DNA of 64,000 nucleotides from Nocardia vermiculata NBRC 100427 (lineage in GTDB: Bacteria; Actinomycetota; Actinomycetes; Mycobacteriales; Mycobacteriaceae). A program made the position numbers and the translations under genes. Below are positions 26,890 through 36,901 of the stretch, one piece after another. The stretch lies in the NCBI RefSeq assembly GCF_001613265.1, contig NZ_BDCA01000001.1:620001-684000 (forward strand), in the 5' to 3' direction. Under the pieces are notes generated by a model. That model ran no database searches and was not told where the DNA came from. It saw only the letters and a program-made list of their open reading frames with translations. Within the stretch, counting starts at the first letter, position 1. Every line of letters starts with the position of its first letter.

Positions 26890-27312
26890 TCAGGAAGAGC
26901 CCGGTACCCGCTGGCTGGGCAGCAAACCCCGATCCATGCGGCGTTTGACGTCGGAGCGCAGCATGAGAATCAAGCCCCATACCGCGATGAACACGATGCC
27001 GATGATGCCGATCGACAGATGGATGATCCCACCGGCCAGCACCAGGACCTGCAGGCCCAGGTTGAACGGCATCGCCCAGGAACGCCGCTGCATTCCGGAA
27101 CCGAGGAACATCAACACGGCCAGGCCGACCAGGTAGGTGATCGACCACCAGCTCAGGCCGCCACCCACGGTGGCGACCACCGGCAGCGCGAGTAGCACCG
27201 CGATGGCCTCGAGCACGAGCGCCCCGGCCATGACACCGCGGAATCCTTTCCACGGATCGGTCGCCGGAGCCGGAACACCGCCCTCGCGTGCCTCTGTTTC
27301 GTCGTTACCCAC
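26890..27312 (-). CDS. DUF4233 small membrane protein
   Basis: A 140-residue protein with a soluble N-terminal ~25 residues, four hydrophobic helices (beginning near [58 protein letters not shown] and [16 protein letters not shown]) and a short basic tail. Proteins of this type are always found between folC and ndk in mycobacteria and relatives; their function is not known. The start codon is GTG, 45 bp after folC, so it is probably in the same transcript as valS and folC. Confidence 0.88.
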   Translation of the reverse strand: MGNDETEAREGGVPAPATDPWKGFRGVMAGALVLEAIAVLLALPVVATVGGGLSWWSITYLVGLAVLMFLGSGMQRRSWAMPFNLGLQVLVLAGGIIHLSIGIIGIVFIAVWGLILMLRSDVKRRMDRGLLPSQRVPGSS

Positions 27313-27357
27313 GTTGTCTCCTCACGCCTGACCGCACGCGGCCCCGCCGGCCGTGTC

Positions 27358-28836
27358 TCACGCGGGGTCCTTACCGAACAACGAGCGCGCCGCGCCCGCG
27401 GTGACCACCGAGCCGGTGACCACGATCCCGGCACCGGATACCGGTTCACCCGCACCGCCGGCCTCCTCCGCGATCGCGATTGCCGTTTCGATCGCGTCGG
27501 CCAGGGTGTTCGCGGCGACGACCCGCTCGTCTCCGAAACGCTGTACCGCGAGGTCGGCGAGTTCGTCTACCTCCAGCGCCCGGGGCGAACCGTTGGTTGT
27601 CACCACGATCTCGTCCAGGACCGGTTCCAGCGCGCCGAGGATACCCGCGGCATCCTTGTCCGCGAGCACCGCGACCACACCCACCAATTTACGGAAGTCG
27701 AATTCTCCGGTGAGAGTCGCCGCCAGCGCCTGTGCGCCGGCCGGGTTGTGCGCGGCATCGATGAAGATGGTCGGCGCGCTGCGCATACGTTCCATCCGGC
27801 CGGGGCTGGCTACCGCGGCGAAGCCGGCTCGCACGGCGTCGATGTCGAGTTGCTTCTGGGCTCCGGCCCCGAAGAACGCTTCGACCGCGGCCAGCGCGAG
27901 TGCCGCATTGCGGGCCTGATGCTCACCGTGCAGCGGCAGGAAGATCTCGTCGTAGACCCCGCCCAGTCCCTGGATCTCGAGTACCTGCCCGCCCACGGCG
28001 ACGCGCCGCGACCGGACCTGGAACTCGGAGCCGGCCCGCGCGACCGCGGCATCGGCGTCGACCGCACGCCGCAGCAGCACATCCATCGCCTCGGGGTCCT
28101 GCTCGGCGACGATGGCGACCGTATCGCGCGGAATCAGCAGGTCCTGCGGCGATTTCTTGATGATGCCGGCCTTCTCCCCGGCGATCGAGGTCAGATCGGG
28201 GCCCAGGTAGTCGGTGTGGTCGAGGCCGATCGGTGTGATCACCGCGACCTGGCCGTCGATGACGTTCGTCGCGTCCCAGGTACCGCCCATGCCGGTTTCG
28301 ACCACCGCCACATCGACCGGTGCTTCGGCGAAGGCGGCGTAGGCCATAGCGACCAGGACCTCGAACTTGCTCATTCGTGGCCCCGGGGTACCGCCGAGCG
28401 CACCGTCGGTCGACTTCGCGTCGATCATCTCCACATACGGCAGCAGCTCGCGGTAGATCTCGACGTAGCGCGCCGGGGTGATCGGAGTGTTGTCGACGGC
28501 GATGCGTTCGGTGGCCAGTTGCAGATGCGGGCTGGTGAACCGGCCGGTGCGGCGGTGCAGGGCGGTCAGCAGCGCGTCGACCATCCGGGTGACCGAGGTC
28601 TTACCGTTGGTGCCCGCGATGTGGATGGCCGGGTAGCCGTGCTGCGGAGAGCCGAGCAGATCCATCAGGGTGGCGATCCGGGTCAGCGACGGCTCGATCT
28701 TGGTCTCACCCCAGCGCTGATCGAGTTCGGCCTCGACCAACGCCATTTCGGCGAGGTCCACCGGCGAGGGCCCGGACTGCAGCCGGTCTGCCCCGCCGGG
28801 TAGCGGTTCGCGGTCGGGTCCTTCGCCGGCGGTCAC
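27358..28836 (-). CDS. folC: Folylpolyglutamate synthase / dihydrofolate synthase
   Basis: Adds glutamate to dihydropteroate and then to folates, retaining them in the cell. The 492-residue Mur-ligase-like enzyme has the P-loop IAGTNGKTS (73-81), the region [28 protein letters not shown], the [13 protein letters not shown] segment binding ATP/substrate, and [10 protein letters not shown] near the C-terminal domain. Length is typical for actinobacteria. Its ATG overlaps the valS stop by 4 bp, so the two are translationally coupled. The N-terminal ~25 residues (before [10 protein letters not shown]) are poorly conserved in character, so a slightly shorter start cannot be excluded. Confidence 0.95.
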   Translation of the reverse strand: MTAGEGPDREPLPGGADRLQSGPSPVDLAEMALVEAELDQRWGETKIEPSLTRIATLMDLLGSPQHGYPAIHIAGTNGKTSVTRMVDALLTALHRRTGRFTSPHLQLATERIAVDNTPITPARYVEIYRELLPYVEMIDAKSTDGALGGTPGPRMSKFEVLVAMAYAAFAEAPVDVAVVETGMGGTWDATNVIDGQVAVITPIGLDHTDYLGPDLTSIAGEKAGIIKKSPQDLLIPRDTVAIVAEQDPEAMDVLLRRAVDADAAVARAGSEFQVRSRRVAVGGQVLEIQGLGGVYDEIFLPLHGEHQARNAALALAAVEAFFGAGAQKQLDIDAVRAGFAAVASPGRMERMRSAPTIFIDAAHNPAGAQALAATLTGEFDFRKLVGVVAVLADKDAAGILGALEPVLDEIVVTTNGSPRALEVDELADLAVQRFGDERVVAANTLADAIETAIAIAEEAGGAGEPVSGAGIVVTGSVVTAGAARSLFGKDPA

Positions 28837-31535
28837 TTGTTCGCCACCGACTCCGCGATCCGGTCCAACCGCTCACCGATTCTCGCCACCTCGGATTCGG
28901 CGACCTCACGCCGGGTCCGGATCTTGGCGACGACGTTGTCGGGCGCCTTGGCCAGGAACGCCTCGTTGCCGAGCTTGGCCGTCGTGGTGGCGAGGTCCTT
29001 CTGTGCGGCCGCGAGGTCCTTTTCCAGCCGGCGACGCTCGGCCTCGAGGTCGACAGTGCCGGAGGTGTCGAGTTCGACGGTGACGGTCGCGCCGGACAGG
29101 CGTACCTGAACCGCCGCCGTGGCGGAGAAATCGGCACCTGGTTCGGTGAGCCGGGCCAGGCTGGCGATCTCACTGCGCTGCCCGTCCAGATCGGCGGCGT
29201 CGATGCCGTCCAGAGTCGCGGCGACCTTCTGCTTGTCGGTCAGTCCCTGATCGCTGCGGAAGCGGCGGATCTCGGTGACCAGCTTCTGCAGATCGGTGAT
29301 GCGCTGTGCGGCGACGGTATCGGTGGCGATGCCGTTGTCCTGCGGCCAGGCCGCGACCACCACCGATTCACCTGCCGCCCCCTCGGTGAGAGCCTGCCAC
29401 AGCGTTTCGGTGACGAACGGCATGGCCGGATGCAGCAGTCGCAGCACCGAATCCAGCACCGTGCCGAGCACGATTCTGGTGGTCGCGGCGCGCTGTTCGG
29501 ATTCGGCGAACTGCACCTTCGCGAGTTCGAGATACCAGTCGCACAACTCGTCCCAGGCGAAGTGATAGAGCGACTCACACGCTTTGCCGAATTCGTACCG
29601 ATCGAAGGTGGAGTCGACTTCGGCGCGAACCTGGTCGAGCCGGTCGAGAATCCAGCGGTCGGTATCGGTCAGCTCGTCGCGGGCCGGCAGCTCGCCGGTC
29701 GCCGCACCGTTCATCAGCGCGAATTTGGTGGCGTTGAACAGCTTGGTGACGAAGTTGCGTGAGGCCTGCACGTGGGCAGGGCCCACCGTCAGGTCGCTGC
29801 CCGGCTGGGCACCGCGAGCCAGGGTGAAACGTGTTGCGTCGGCACCGTATTCGTCGATCCACAGCAGCGGGTCGACGCCGATCCCCTTGGACTTGGAGTA
29901 TTTGCGGCCGAGTTCGTCGCGGATGAGCCCGTGCAGGAAGACATCGTGGAAGGGCACGTTGCGCTCCGGCGCCCCCTTACCGGTGGCAATCGCCGGATCG
30001 TCGGAGACGAACATGCCGAACATCATCATCCGGGCCACCCAGAAGAACAGGATGTCGTATCCGGTGACCAGCACACTCGTGGGATAGAACTTCGCGAGTT
30101 CGGGGGTGGCGTCGGGCCAGCCCATCGTGGAGAACGGCCACAGGCCCGAGGAGAACCAGGTATCGAGGACGTCGGGGTCCTGGACCCACCCGTTGGGTGC
30201 CTGCTCGTCGGGGCCGAGGCAGACGACCTCACCTTCGGGGCCGTACCAGATGGGAATGCGGTGCCCCCACCACAGCTGCCGCGAGATGCACCAGTCGTGC
30301 ATGTTGTCGACCCACTCGAACCAGCGCGGCTCCTGGGAGGCCGGGTGGATCTGCACCGCACCGGAACGCACCGCGTCACCGGAGGCCTTGGCCACCGACT
30401 CCACCTTCACCCACCATTGCATCGACAGGCGCGGTTCGATGGGTTCCCCGGAACGCTCGGAGTGCCCGACGCTGTGCACGTACGGCCGCTTCTCCGCGAC
30501 CACGCGCCCTTCGGCGGCGAGCCGCTCCCGAATCTTGACGCGGGCCTCGAACCGGTCCATACCGTCGAATTCGGTTCCGCTGTCGGCGATCTTGCCGGTC
30601 TTGTCCATGATCGTCGGCATCGGCAGGTTGTGCCGCAGGCCGAGTTCGAAGTCGTTCGGATCGTGGGCGGGGGTGATCTTGACGGCGCCGGAACCGAATT
30701 CGGGATCGACGTAGTCGTCGGCGACGATCGGAATCTGGCGGCCGGTGACCGGGTGGTACACGGTGGTGCCGATCAGCGAGCGATAGCGCTCGTCGTCGGG
30801 GTGCACCGCCACCGCGGTGTCACCGAGCATGGTCTCCACACGGGTAGTGGCGACGATCACGTGCGGTTCGTCGTCGTTCAGCGATCCATAGCGCAGCGAG
30901 ACGAGTTCGCCCTCGACGTCCTCGTATTTCACCTCGACGTCGGAGATTGCGGTCTGCAGGGTGGGCGACCAGTTCACCAGGCGCTCGGCACGGTAGATCA
31001 TGCCCGCGTCGTAGAGCCGTTTGAAGATGGTCTGCACCGCACGGGACAGGCCCTCGTCCATGGTGAAGCGGTCGCGGCTCCAGTCGACGCCGTCGCCGAG
31101 ACGGCGCATCTGTCCCTGGATGGCGCCGCCGGACTCGCGCTTCCATTCCCAGACCTTCTCGACGAACTGCTCGCGACCGAGGTCCTCCTTGGTCGTGCCG
31201 GACTCGGCCAGCTGCTTGACGACCAGGTTCTGGGTGGCGATTCCGGCGTGATCCATTCCGGGCAGCCACAGCACCTCGTAGCCCTGCATGCGCTTGCGGC
31301 GGGTGAGCAGGTCCATCAGGGTGTGATCGAAGGCATGGCCCATGTGCAGATTGCCGGTGACGTTCGGCGGGGGCAACACGATCGAGTACGGCGGCTTGTC
31401 GCTGGCCGGGTCGGCGGTGAAGTAACCGGCCGCTACCCAGCGCTCGTACAGGTCGGCCTCTACGTCGCCGGGGTTCCAGCTCTTGGGGAGGGCGTCGGCA
31501 CGATTTCGCGAGTTATCAGGGGCTGCGCTGGTCAC
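28833..31535 (-). CDS. valS: Valyl-tRNA synthetase
   Basis: Charges tRNA-Val in translation and edits threonine mischarging. The 900-residue class I synthetase has the HIGH motif as HMGH (64-67, in [18 protein letters not shown]) and the KMSKS motif as KYSKS (545-549). The CP1 editing domain lies between them ([19 protein letters not shown]). The WWVKVES and [11 protein letters not shown] segments are typical, and the protein ends in the C-terminal coiled-coil arm ([20 protein letters not shown]). Its start has no competing upstream frame of protein-like character. It is the first gene of the valS-folC-DUF4233-ndk string. Confidence 0.98.
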   Translation of the reverse strand: MTSAAPDNSRNRADALPKSWNPGDVEADLYERWVAAGYFTADPASDKPPYSIVLPPPNVTGNLHMGHAFDHTLMDLLTRRKRMQGYEVLWLPGMDHAGIATQNLVVKQLAESGTTKEDLGREQFVEKVWEWKRESGGAIQGQMRRLGDGVDWSRDRFTMDEGLSRAVQTIFKRLYDAGMIYRAERLVNWSPTLQTAISDVEVKYEDVEGELVSLRYGSLNDDEPHVIVATTRVETMLGDTAVAVHPDDERYRSLIGTTVYHPVTGRQIPIVADDYVDPEFGSGAVKITPAHDPNDFELGLRHNLPMPTIMDKTGKIADSGTEFDGMDRFEARVKIRERLAAEGRVVAEKRPYVHSVGHSERSGEPIEPRLSMQWWVKVESVAKASGDAVRSGAVQIHPASQEPRWFEWVDNMHDWCISRQLWWGHRIPIWYGPEGEVVCLGPDEQAPNGWVQDPDVLDTWFSSGLWPFSTMGWPDATPELAKFYPTSVLVTGYDILFFWVARMMMFGMFVSDDPAIATGKGAPERNVPFHDVFLHGLIRDELGRKYSKSKGIGVDPLLWIDEYGADATRFTLARGAQPGSDLTVGPAHVQASRNFVTKLFNATKFALMNGAATGELPARDELTDTDRWILDRLDQVRAEVDSTFDRYEFGKACESLYHFAWDELCDWYLELAKVQFAESEQRAATTRIVLGTVLDSVLRLLHPAMPFVTETLWQALTEGAAGESVVVAAWPQDNGIATDTVAAQRITDLQKLVTEIRRFRSDQGLTDKQKVAATLDGIDAADLDGQRSEIASLARLTEPGADFSATAAVQVRLSGATVTVELDTSGTVDLEAERRRLEKDLAAAQKDLATTTAKLGNEAFLAKAPDNVVAKIRTRREVAESEVARIGERLDRIAESVANK

Positions 31536-31913
31536 CGTGCGATTCTACGAGTTGGGCCGCGAGCCGCCACACTGCCCTTCGCACCCGGCGCCGGAACGCG
31601 CCCGGACACCCGCATGCAGCCGGTGGTAGGACAGGGACCACGGAAGTCTCACGCGACCGGTGAGCGCACCGGCCCACGGCGAGCCGGAGGGGACAGGGCG
31701 AGACACCGCAGCATCGCCGAGGATGGCGTAAGCGAGGCTTTCGGTGGATGAGGGACACCGAAAACCCCGCCCACATCTTCGAGACTACCGGCGAATCGAC
31801 GCCGTGGCCCCGATCCAAAGGCAATTCTCAGCTTCGGGCCGAACTCGTTGCGCAGGTGCGGGTTTGCCGCTGGTACCACCGTTCCACCGCAGTCACACCG
31901 GAGCGCGGCGGGC
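31536..31913. other. valS upstream region, no gene
   Basis: A 378-bp gap between the lipid kinase stop and the valS start, both on the minus strand. No protein-like frame is visible. A GGTGGTACC sequence near 31871-31879 on the minus strand resembles a T-box core but lacks a visible specifier stem and is 336 bp from valS (see rejected items). The valS promoter must lie here but was not identified. Confidence 0.4.
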
Positions 31914-32903
31914 TCAGTGCGGCACCAGCACCGACAGCGCACCGGGGTCGGCGCGGAAGGTGGCGGGCAGCCGCTCGGCCGGATCGCCGTCGGCGGTCGC
32001 CGGCACGTCCGCGGCCACGGTGACGGCCTGTGCGCGATGGTGAGTAACCGCCGGGTGTTCCACCCGCCGACCGGCGGCCAATGCGGGCAGCATCCGGATC
32101 AACTGGGCCCGTGACATCGCGCCGACGACGGTGAGATCGAGCAGCCCGTCGTCGAGGATCGCGTCGGGGCAGATGAGCATGCCGCCACCGTAGGTCCGGG
32201 TGTTACCGACCGCCACCATCACCGCATCCGTCTCGATCACCCGCGGGCTCGTTCCCTCCGGACCGCCGGACAATTCGATCCGAAACGGCACCGCGAGCTG
32301 TCCCAGTAGTTCGGGGACCGCGGCACAGGAGTAACGCAGCGACCCTTTGGGTCGGCGCATCCGGTTGGCACGCAGTGTTACTCGCGCATCGAAGCCGGTG
32401 GCGGCGACGGTCGCGAACCGCATCGGACGCGGCAGTGTGGAGACCGCGGCCGGGTCCGACGGGTGTGGACCGTCCGATCCGGCGGGCTCCTCGATCACGC
32501 CCAGGTCGATGGTGCGCACCACACCGCCGAGCACGATCTCGGCCGCGGCCCGCGAATCACCTTTCGGCACACCGAGTTCGCGTGCGAGATCGTTGCCGGT
32601 GCCGCCGGGCAGCAGCCCGAGCGCCACATCGGTCCCGGCCAGCGCCTGCACGGTCACGCAGACCAACCCGTCGCCACCCGCGCAGACGACGGCATCGGGG
32701 CGGTCCGCCGACTGCACAGCGGCCCGCACCAGAGCTACCGTGTCCGCGGCATCGGCACCGCGGATCTCACGTACCCGCATGCCGTGCTCGGCGAACAGGG
32801 CTGCCGCAGCCGTGGCGGCGGCGAGCCCGCGACCGTGCCCGGAATGCGGGTTGATCACCAATGCGACGGACCGGATCTGGCGCCGGCTCACCGACGTGTT
32901 CAT
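31914..32903 (-). CDS. Diacylglycerol/lipid kinase (DAGK catalytic domain), Rv2252-like
   Basis: A 329-residue lipid kinase. The catalytic-domain signatures are VINPHSGHGRG near the N-terminus, AVVCAGGDGLV (GGDG nucleotide motif) and LGLLPGGTGNDLARELGV. The beta-rich C-terminal half ends with the usual DGDPAERLPATF strand. The nearest functional comparison is mycobacterial Rv2252, a diacylglycerol kinase linked to phosphatidic acid for phosphatidylinositol mannosides; this is by context and resemblance. The ATG overlaps the stop of the AGPS-like flavoprotein by 4 bp, and the pair plus the divergent TetR and glpD genes reproduce the Rv2249c-Rv2252 arrangement. Confidence 0.9.
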   Translation of the reverse strand: MNTSVSRRQIRSVALVINPHSGHGRGLAAATAAAALFAEHGMRVREIRGADAADTVALVRAAVQSADRPDAVVCAGGDGLVCVTVQALAGTDVALGLLPGGTGNDLARELGVPKGDSRAAAEIVLGGVVRTIDLGVIEEPAGSDGPHPSDPAAVSTLPRPMRFATVAATGFDARVTLRANRMRRPKGSLRYSCAAVPELLGQLAVPFRIELSGGPEGTSPRVIETDAVMVAVGNTRTYGGGMLICPDAILDDGLLDLTVVGAMSRAQLIRMLPALAAGRRVEHPAVTHHRAQAVTVAADVPATADGDPAERLPATFRADPGALSVLVPH

Positions 32904-34555
32904 GGAATCAGCTTGCCCGGGTTGAGGATTCCGGCCGGATCCACCGCGTCCTTGACCGCGCGCAGTACCCGGACGCCCAGTTCACCGATCTCGGCGCCGA
33001 TCCACGGCCGATGGTCGGCACCGACGGCGTGGTGGTGAGTGATGGTGCCCCCGGCATCGACGATCGCATCGCCGGCAGCGCGCTTGGCCCGAGCCCATTG
33101 CGCCAGGGGATCCTCGGCCTGCTTGGCCACCACGGTGAAGTACAGCGAGGCGCCGGTGGGGTAGGTGTGCGAGATGTGGCACATCACCAGCGCCGGGGTG
33201 CCCTGGGCGCCGAGCGAGTCGCCGAGCGCGGTGGTCACCGCCTGCTTCAGGTGCGCGATATTCGACCAACCGGTGGCGGTTTCGAGCGTTTCGCACAGCA
33301 CACCGACGTCGAGCAGCGCATCGCGCAGGTAGGGCGCCGCGAAGCGGCCGTGTTCCCATTCCCGGGCGGCCTGCTCGCCCAGTGCCGTACCACCGAGCGC
33401 GGTGAGTAGTTCCTGTGCCTCGGCGCTGCGGGCCGCGACATGCGCCGCGGTGCCCTCGAAGGTGGTGACGGCCAGGCAGCCGCCGACCGGTGTCCCGCCG
33501 ACATCGCCCGACCGGGCCAGATTCAGGCCGGTCTCCGCCTCGTCGGACAGTCGCAGCACGGTGGGGGCAGCGCCGTGCTGGATCACGGTGCGCAGCGCAT
33601 TGGCTCCGGTCGCGAAGTCCGGGAAGGTCCACGCCTGGTAGCAGGTGGTTTCCGGTACCGGGTGGACCCGCAACGTCACCTCGGTGATGACGCCGAGCAC
33701 ACCTTCGGACCCGGCGAACAGCTCACGCAGGTCGGGGCCGGCCGCCGACGCCGGGGCGCGGCCGAGATCAAGGGTGCCGGTGGGGGTGGCGACCTTCAGG
33801 CGCATGACCATGTCGTCGAACCGGCCGTACCCGGCCGACGCCTGTCCGGAGGAGCGGGTGGCCGCGAATCCGCCGATACTGGCGAATTCGAAACTCTGCG
33901 GGAAGTGGCCCAGTGACAGCCCGTGCCCGGCGAGCAGTTGCTCCGCCTGCGGGCCGGTGAGCCCGGCACCGAGAACCGCCGTACCGCTGACCGGATCGAC
34001 GTCACCCAGGCTGTCCAGGCGGCGCAGATCAAGGGCGAGGACCGTGTCGAAGCCGCCCCGGTCCGGTTCGACACCGCCGACCACACTGGTTCCACCACCG
34101 AACGGCACCACCGCGATCGACTGCTCCGCACAGTAGGCGAGCACGGCCAGCACCTGATCGTGATCGGCCGGGAAAACGACCAGGTCGGGTGCGTCCTGCG
34201 GTGCACCACGGCGGCGCCGCAGCAGGTCCGGAGTGCTCTTACCACCGGCATGGAGCAGGCGGTCACGATGTTCGCCGCTGACGTGCTCGGCACCGACCAG
34301 CGCGGCCAGTCCCTCACGCTGAGCAGCGGTCGATCGCGATTCACGCAGCTCTACCTCACCCTCCGCGCGACGGGCCACCGGCTCTCCGGATACCGCGAAA
34401 ACCTGCGCGATCAGTGCGCGGATCTGTTCCGGCAGCGGAGCATGGGCCGCGGCGACCCCCCAGGCATCCCACACCATCTCCGGGCGCTCGGACGCGTGTT
34501 CCGCGCGCGGGGCACCGGACTGTGCCGCGGCGTTGTTCTGTCCCATGTCGACCAT
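32900..34555 (-). CDS. FAD-linked oxidase, AGPS-like (Rv2251-like)
   Basis: A 551-residue flavoprotein of the vanillyl-alcohol-oxidase type, closest in layout to alkyldihydroxyacetonephosphate synthase. The FAD-binding PCMH domain shows LVVFPADHDQVLAVLAYCAE, VVPFGGGTSVVGGVE, SLGHFPQSFEFASIGGFAAT and GYGRFDDMV. The C-terminal half has ICLVMCHISH-like ALVMCHISHTYPTGASLYF and the HHHAVG active-site-type triad. AGPS makes ether-lipid precursors, but actinobacterial members may be D-2-hydroxyacid-type oxidases, so the substrate is open. Two in-frame ATGs (34555, 34546) could be the start; the operator palindrome ends just upstream of both. It is the first gene of a two-gene operon with the lipid kinase. 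Confidence 0.88.
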   Translation of the reverse strand: MVDMGQNNAAAQSGAPRAEHASERPEMVWDAWGVAAAHAPLPEQIRALIAQVFAVSGEPVARRAEGEVELRESRSTAAQREGLAALVGAEHVSGEHRDRLLHAGGKSTPDLLRRRRGAPQDAPDLVVFPADHDQVLAVLAYCAEQSIAVVPFGGGTSVVGGVEPDRGGFDTVLALDLRRLDSLGDVDPVSGTAVLGAGLTGPQAEQLLAGHGLSLGHFPQSFEFASIGGFAATRSSGQASAGYGRFDDMVMRLKVATPTGTLDLGRAPASAAGPDLRELFAGSEGVLGVITEVTLRVHPVPETTCYQAWTFPDFATGANALRTVIQHGAAPTVLRLSDEAETGLNLARSGDVGGTPVGGCLAVTTFEGTAAHVAARSAEAQELLTALGGTALGEQAAREWEHGRFAAPYLRDALLDVGVLCETLETATGWSNIAHLKQAVTTALGDSLGAQGTPALVMCHISHTYPTGASLYFTVVAKQAEDPLAQWARAKRAAGDAIVDAGGTITHHHAVGADHRPWIGAEIGELGVRVLRAVKDAVDPAGILNPGKLIP

Positions 34556-34560
34556 GCGTT

Positions 34561-34579
34561 ACAGTCTTACATAGATTGT
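34561..34579. promoter_or_regulatory. Operator-like palindrome between AGPS-like and TetR genes
   Basis: ACAGTCT-TACAT-AGATTGT: 7-bp arms with one mismatch and a 5-bp centre, in the 61-bp divergent spacer. Position and size fit the binding site of the adjacent TetR-family regulator, which could then control both directions. Confidence 0.6.
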
Positions 34580-34616
34580 CAAGCAGTAAACAGCGCACCC
34601 GATAGCGAGTCTGTTC

Positions 34617-35228
34617 ATGGAATCGAGTCGAGACACCGACAACCCTGCCGACGCGGACGTGTCGGCCATCGACCTGGCGATCCTGGCCGCCGGCCGGGCG
34701 TGCGTCGAGGAATTCGGGGTCCGGCGAACCACACTCAGCGAGGTCGCCCGGCGTGCGGGAGTCAGCCGACCGACGGTGTACCGCCGCTGGCCCGATACCC
34801 GCTCACTGATCGCCGAACTGCTGGTGCGCGAGCTGAACGACATCACCGAGGCGAGCGTGCCGACCACGGGTCCGGCCCGGGACCGGCTGGTCGAGGGGAT
34901 CGTCGAGGGGGCGGCGCAGATCCGATCGAATCCGCTGTTCGCCAAGATCTTTCGCATCGACACCGATCTGATGCTGACCTACGTTTTCGGCCGGCTCGGG
35001 CGCAACCAGCGGCAGTTGCTCGCGGTGTTCTCCGCGGCGATCCGCGAGGGACAGCGCGATGGTTCGATCCGCGCGGGCGACCCCGACCACCTGGCCACCA
35101 TGCTGCTGCTGATCGTCCAGTCGACGGTGCAATCGGCCAACACCGTCGGCCATCTCCTCGACGAAACCGGCCTCGATATCGAGCTGGCCCGCGTAGTCGA
35201 CCGCTATCTACGCCCCGACCTCGACTGA
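34617..35228 (+). CDS. TetR-family transcriptional regulator (Rv2250c-like)
   Basis: A 203-residue repressor-type protein. The N-terminal TetR helix-turn-helix is clear: VRRTTLSEVARRAGVSRPTVYRRW (about 36-58), preceded by the helix AILAAGRACVEEFG. The C-terminal ligand/dimerisation part is all helical, with LVEGIVEGAAQIRSNPLFAKI and a typical final LARVVDRYLRPDLD. It is divergent from the AGPS-like gene across a 61-bp spacer with a palindrome, and 39 bp before glpD in the same direction. It therefore probably regulates lipid/glycerol-phosphate genes on both sides. The ligand is unknown. Confidence 0.93.
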   Translation: MESSRDTDNPADADVSAIDLAILAAGRACVEEFGVRRTTLSEVARRAGVSRPTVYRRWPDTRSLIAELLVRELNDITEASVPTTGPARDRLVEGIVEGAAQIRSNPLFAKIFRIDTDLMLTYVFGRLGRNQRQLLAVFSAAIREGQRDGSIRAGDPDHLATMLLLIVQSTVQSANTVGHLLDETGLDIELARVVDRYLRPDLD

Positions 35229-35267
35229 CCCACCTCCAGCGACATCGACCCAGGAAGCGAGAACCGC

Positions 35268-36833
35268 ATGCCCGACAGAACTGCATCGGCGCGCACCGGG
35301 CGCGGCGATTGGGCGCTCAACACCGCTCGCCGCAGTCGCGAACTGCGCGAACTCGGCGACGCGGACCGGATCGACGTTCTGGTCGTCGGCGGCGGAATCA
35401 CCGGCGCCGGCGTCGCGCTGGACGCCGCCGCGCGCGGCTTGCGCACCGTGCTCGTGGAGGCGCACGACCTGGCCTTCGGTACCAGCCGGTGGAGCTCCAA
35501 GCTGGTCCACGGCGGCCTGCGCTATCTGGCTTCCGGTGGCGTCGCGATCGCACACGAGAGCGCAGTGGAGCGAGACGTGCTGCTCACCACCACGGCGCCG
35601 CATCTGACGCGCGCGATTGCACAACTCGTCCCTGCATACAGCGGTATCACCGCGCAACGTGCGCTGGTGCGGGCCGGATTTCTCGCCGGTGACGTGTTGC
35701 GGCGCACCGCCGGAACATCGCCGGCAGTGTTGCCGCGCTCTCGCCGGGTAGCGACCGCCGAGGCACTGCGACTGGCACCCACGCTGCGACGTGCCGGACT
35801 GCGCGGCGGCATGGTCGCCTGGGACGGTCAGCTCGTCGACGACGCACGGCTGGTAGTCACCATCGCCCGCACGGCCGCAGCGCACGGCGCCTCGGTCCTG
35901 ACCCGCGTGCGCGCGGAGCAGGTGACCGGCGAATCAGCTGTCCTGCACGACACCCTCACCGGCGAAACCCTCACCGTGCGGGCCCGCACGGTGATCAACG
36001 CCGCCGGTGTCTGGGCCGACCGCGTCGATTCGAGTATCGAATTGCGCCCCAGCCGCGGTACCCACCTGGTATTCGATGCGGTGACTTTCGGTGGGCTCGA
36101 CGCATCGCTCACCATTCCGATCCCGGGGAGCACCAGCCGTTTCGTCTTCGCCTTCCCGGCTGCACACGGCCGGGTCTACCTGGGGTTGACCGACGAGGAC
36201 GCGCCCGGCCCCGTCCCCGACGAACCGCAGCCCACCGAATCCGAAATCGACTTCCTGCTCGACACCGCCAATACCGTGCTGCGCGAACCGTTGCGGCGCA
36301 GCGATATCCGGGGTGCGTTCGCCGGGCTGCGCCCCCTGCTGCGGACCGCCGACGACGCCACCGCCGATATCTCCCGCGAACACGCAGTACTGCACTCCCC
36401 CGGTGGTCCGATCACGATCGTCGGCGGCAAACTGACCACCTACCGGCAGATGGCGCAGGATGCGGTCGACGCCGCCGTCACCGCCGCCGGGCTGACCGCC
36501 GGCCCATGCCGTACCACCCGGCTGCCGCTGGTGGGTGCGGTGGCCGGACAGGCCCGCGACCGTGTCGCCGCCGCACCCGTACTGGTCGGCCGTTACGGCG
36601 ATCAGGCCGAGCAGGTGGTGGATGCCATGCGGCGCGACCCGCACCTGGCAGAGCCGGTGGCACCCGGGATCGATGTGGTCCGCGCCGAGTTCGCCTACGC
36701 GCTCTCCCATGAGGGCGCGGTCGACGAAGACGATCTGCTGGACCGTCGCACCCGAATCGGGTTGGTCGGCTCCGACCGGGCCGCCGCCTGGTCTGCTGCG
36801 CGGGACGCGGTCGCCGAGGCGGCATCGGGATAA
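35268..36833 (+). CDS. glpD: Glycerol-3-phosphate dehydrogenase (FAD-dependent)
   Basis: Oxidises glycerol-3-phosphate to dihydroxyacetone phosphate and passes electrons to quinone at the membrane. The 521-residue flavoprotein has the FAD motif VLVVGGGITGAGVALDAAARG (from residue 37), AFGTSRWSSKLVHGGLRYL, MVAWDGQLVDDARLV, VINAAGVWADRV and RPSRGTHLVFD. The C-terminal cap domain includes VGGKLTTYRQMAQDAVDAA and DEDDLLDRRTRIGL. Length is slightly short but in range for actinobacterial GlpD. It follows the TetR gene closely, giving the same neighbourhood as Rv2249c. Its product, dihydroxyacetone phosphate, is a precursor for AGPS-type and AfsA-type reactions. Confidence 0.94.
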   Translation: MPDRTASARTGRGDWALNTARRSRELRELGDADRIDVLVVGGGITGAGVALDAAARGLRTVLVEAHDLAFGTSRWSSKLVHGGLRYLASGGVAIAHESAVERDVLLTTTAPHLTRAIAQLVPAYSGITAQRALVRAGFLAGDVLRRTAGTSPAVLPRSRRVATAEALRLAPTLRRAGLRGGMVAWDGQLVDDARLVVTIARTAAAHGASVLTRVRAEQVTGESAVLHDTLTGETLTVRARTVINAAGVWADRVDSSIELRPSRGTHLVFDAVTFGGLDASLTIPIPGSTSRFVFAFPAAHGRVYLGLTDEDAPGPVPDEPQPTESEIDFLLDTANTVLREPLRRSDIRGAFAGLRPLLRTADDATADISREHAVLHSPGGPITIVGGKLTTYRQMAQDAVDAAVTAAGLTAGPCRTTRLPLVGAVAGQARDRVAAAPVLVGRYGDQAEQVVDAMRRDPHLAEPVAPGIDVVRAEFAYALSHEGAVDEDDLLDRRTRIGLVGSDRAAAWSAARDAVAEAASG

Positions 36834-36901
36834 GCCGGTGGCAGCTATCCGTGTGCCACGGCCGGGCGTCCGGCCCCGGTCAGCGCACCCGAATCGGCCG
36901 C

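Noticed and set aside
31864..31885. T-box-riboswitch-like core (GGTGGTACC) on the minus strand upstream of valS
   Set aside because: The match centres on the palindrome GGTACC, has an extra base against the T-box consensus, is 336 bp from valS next to the lipid kinase stop, and no specifier loop or terminator/antiterminator pair was visible.
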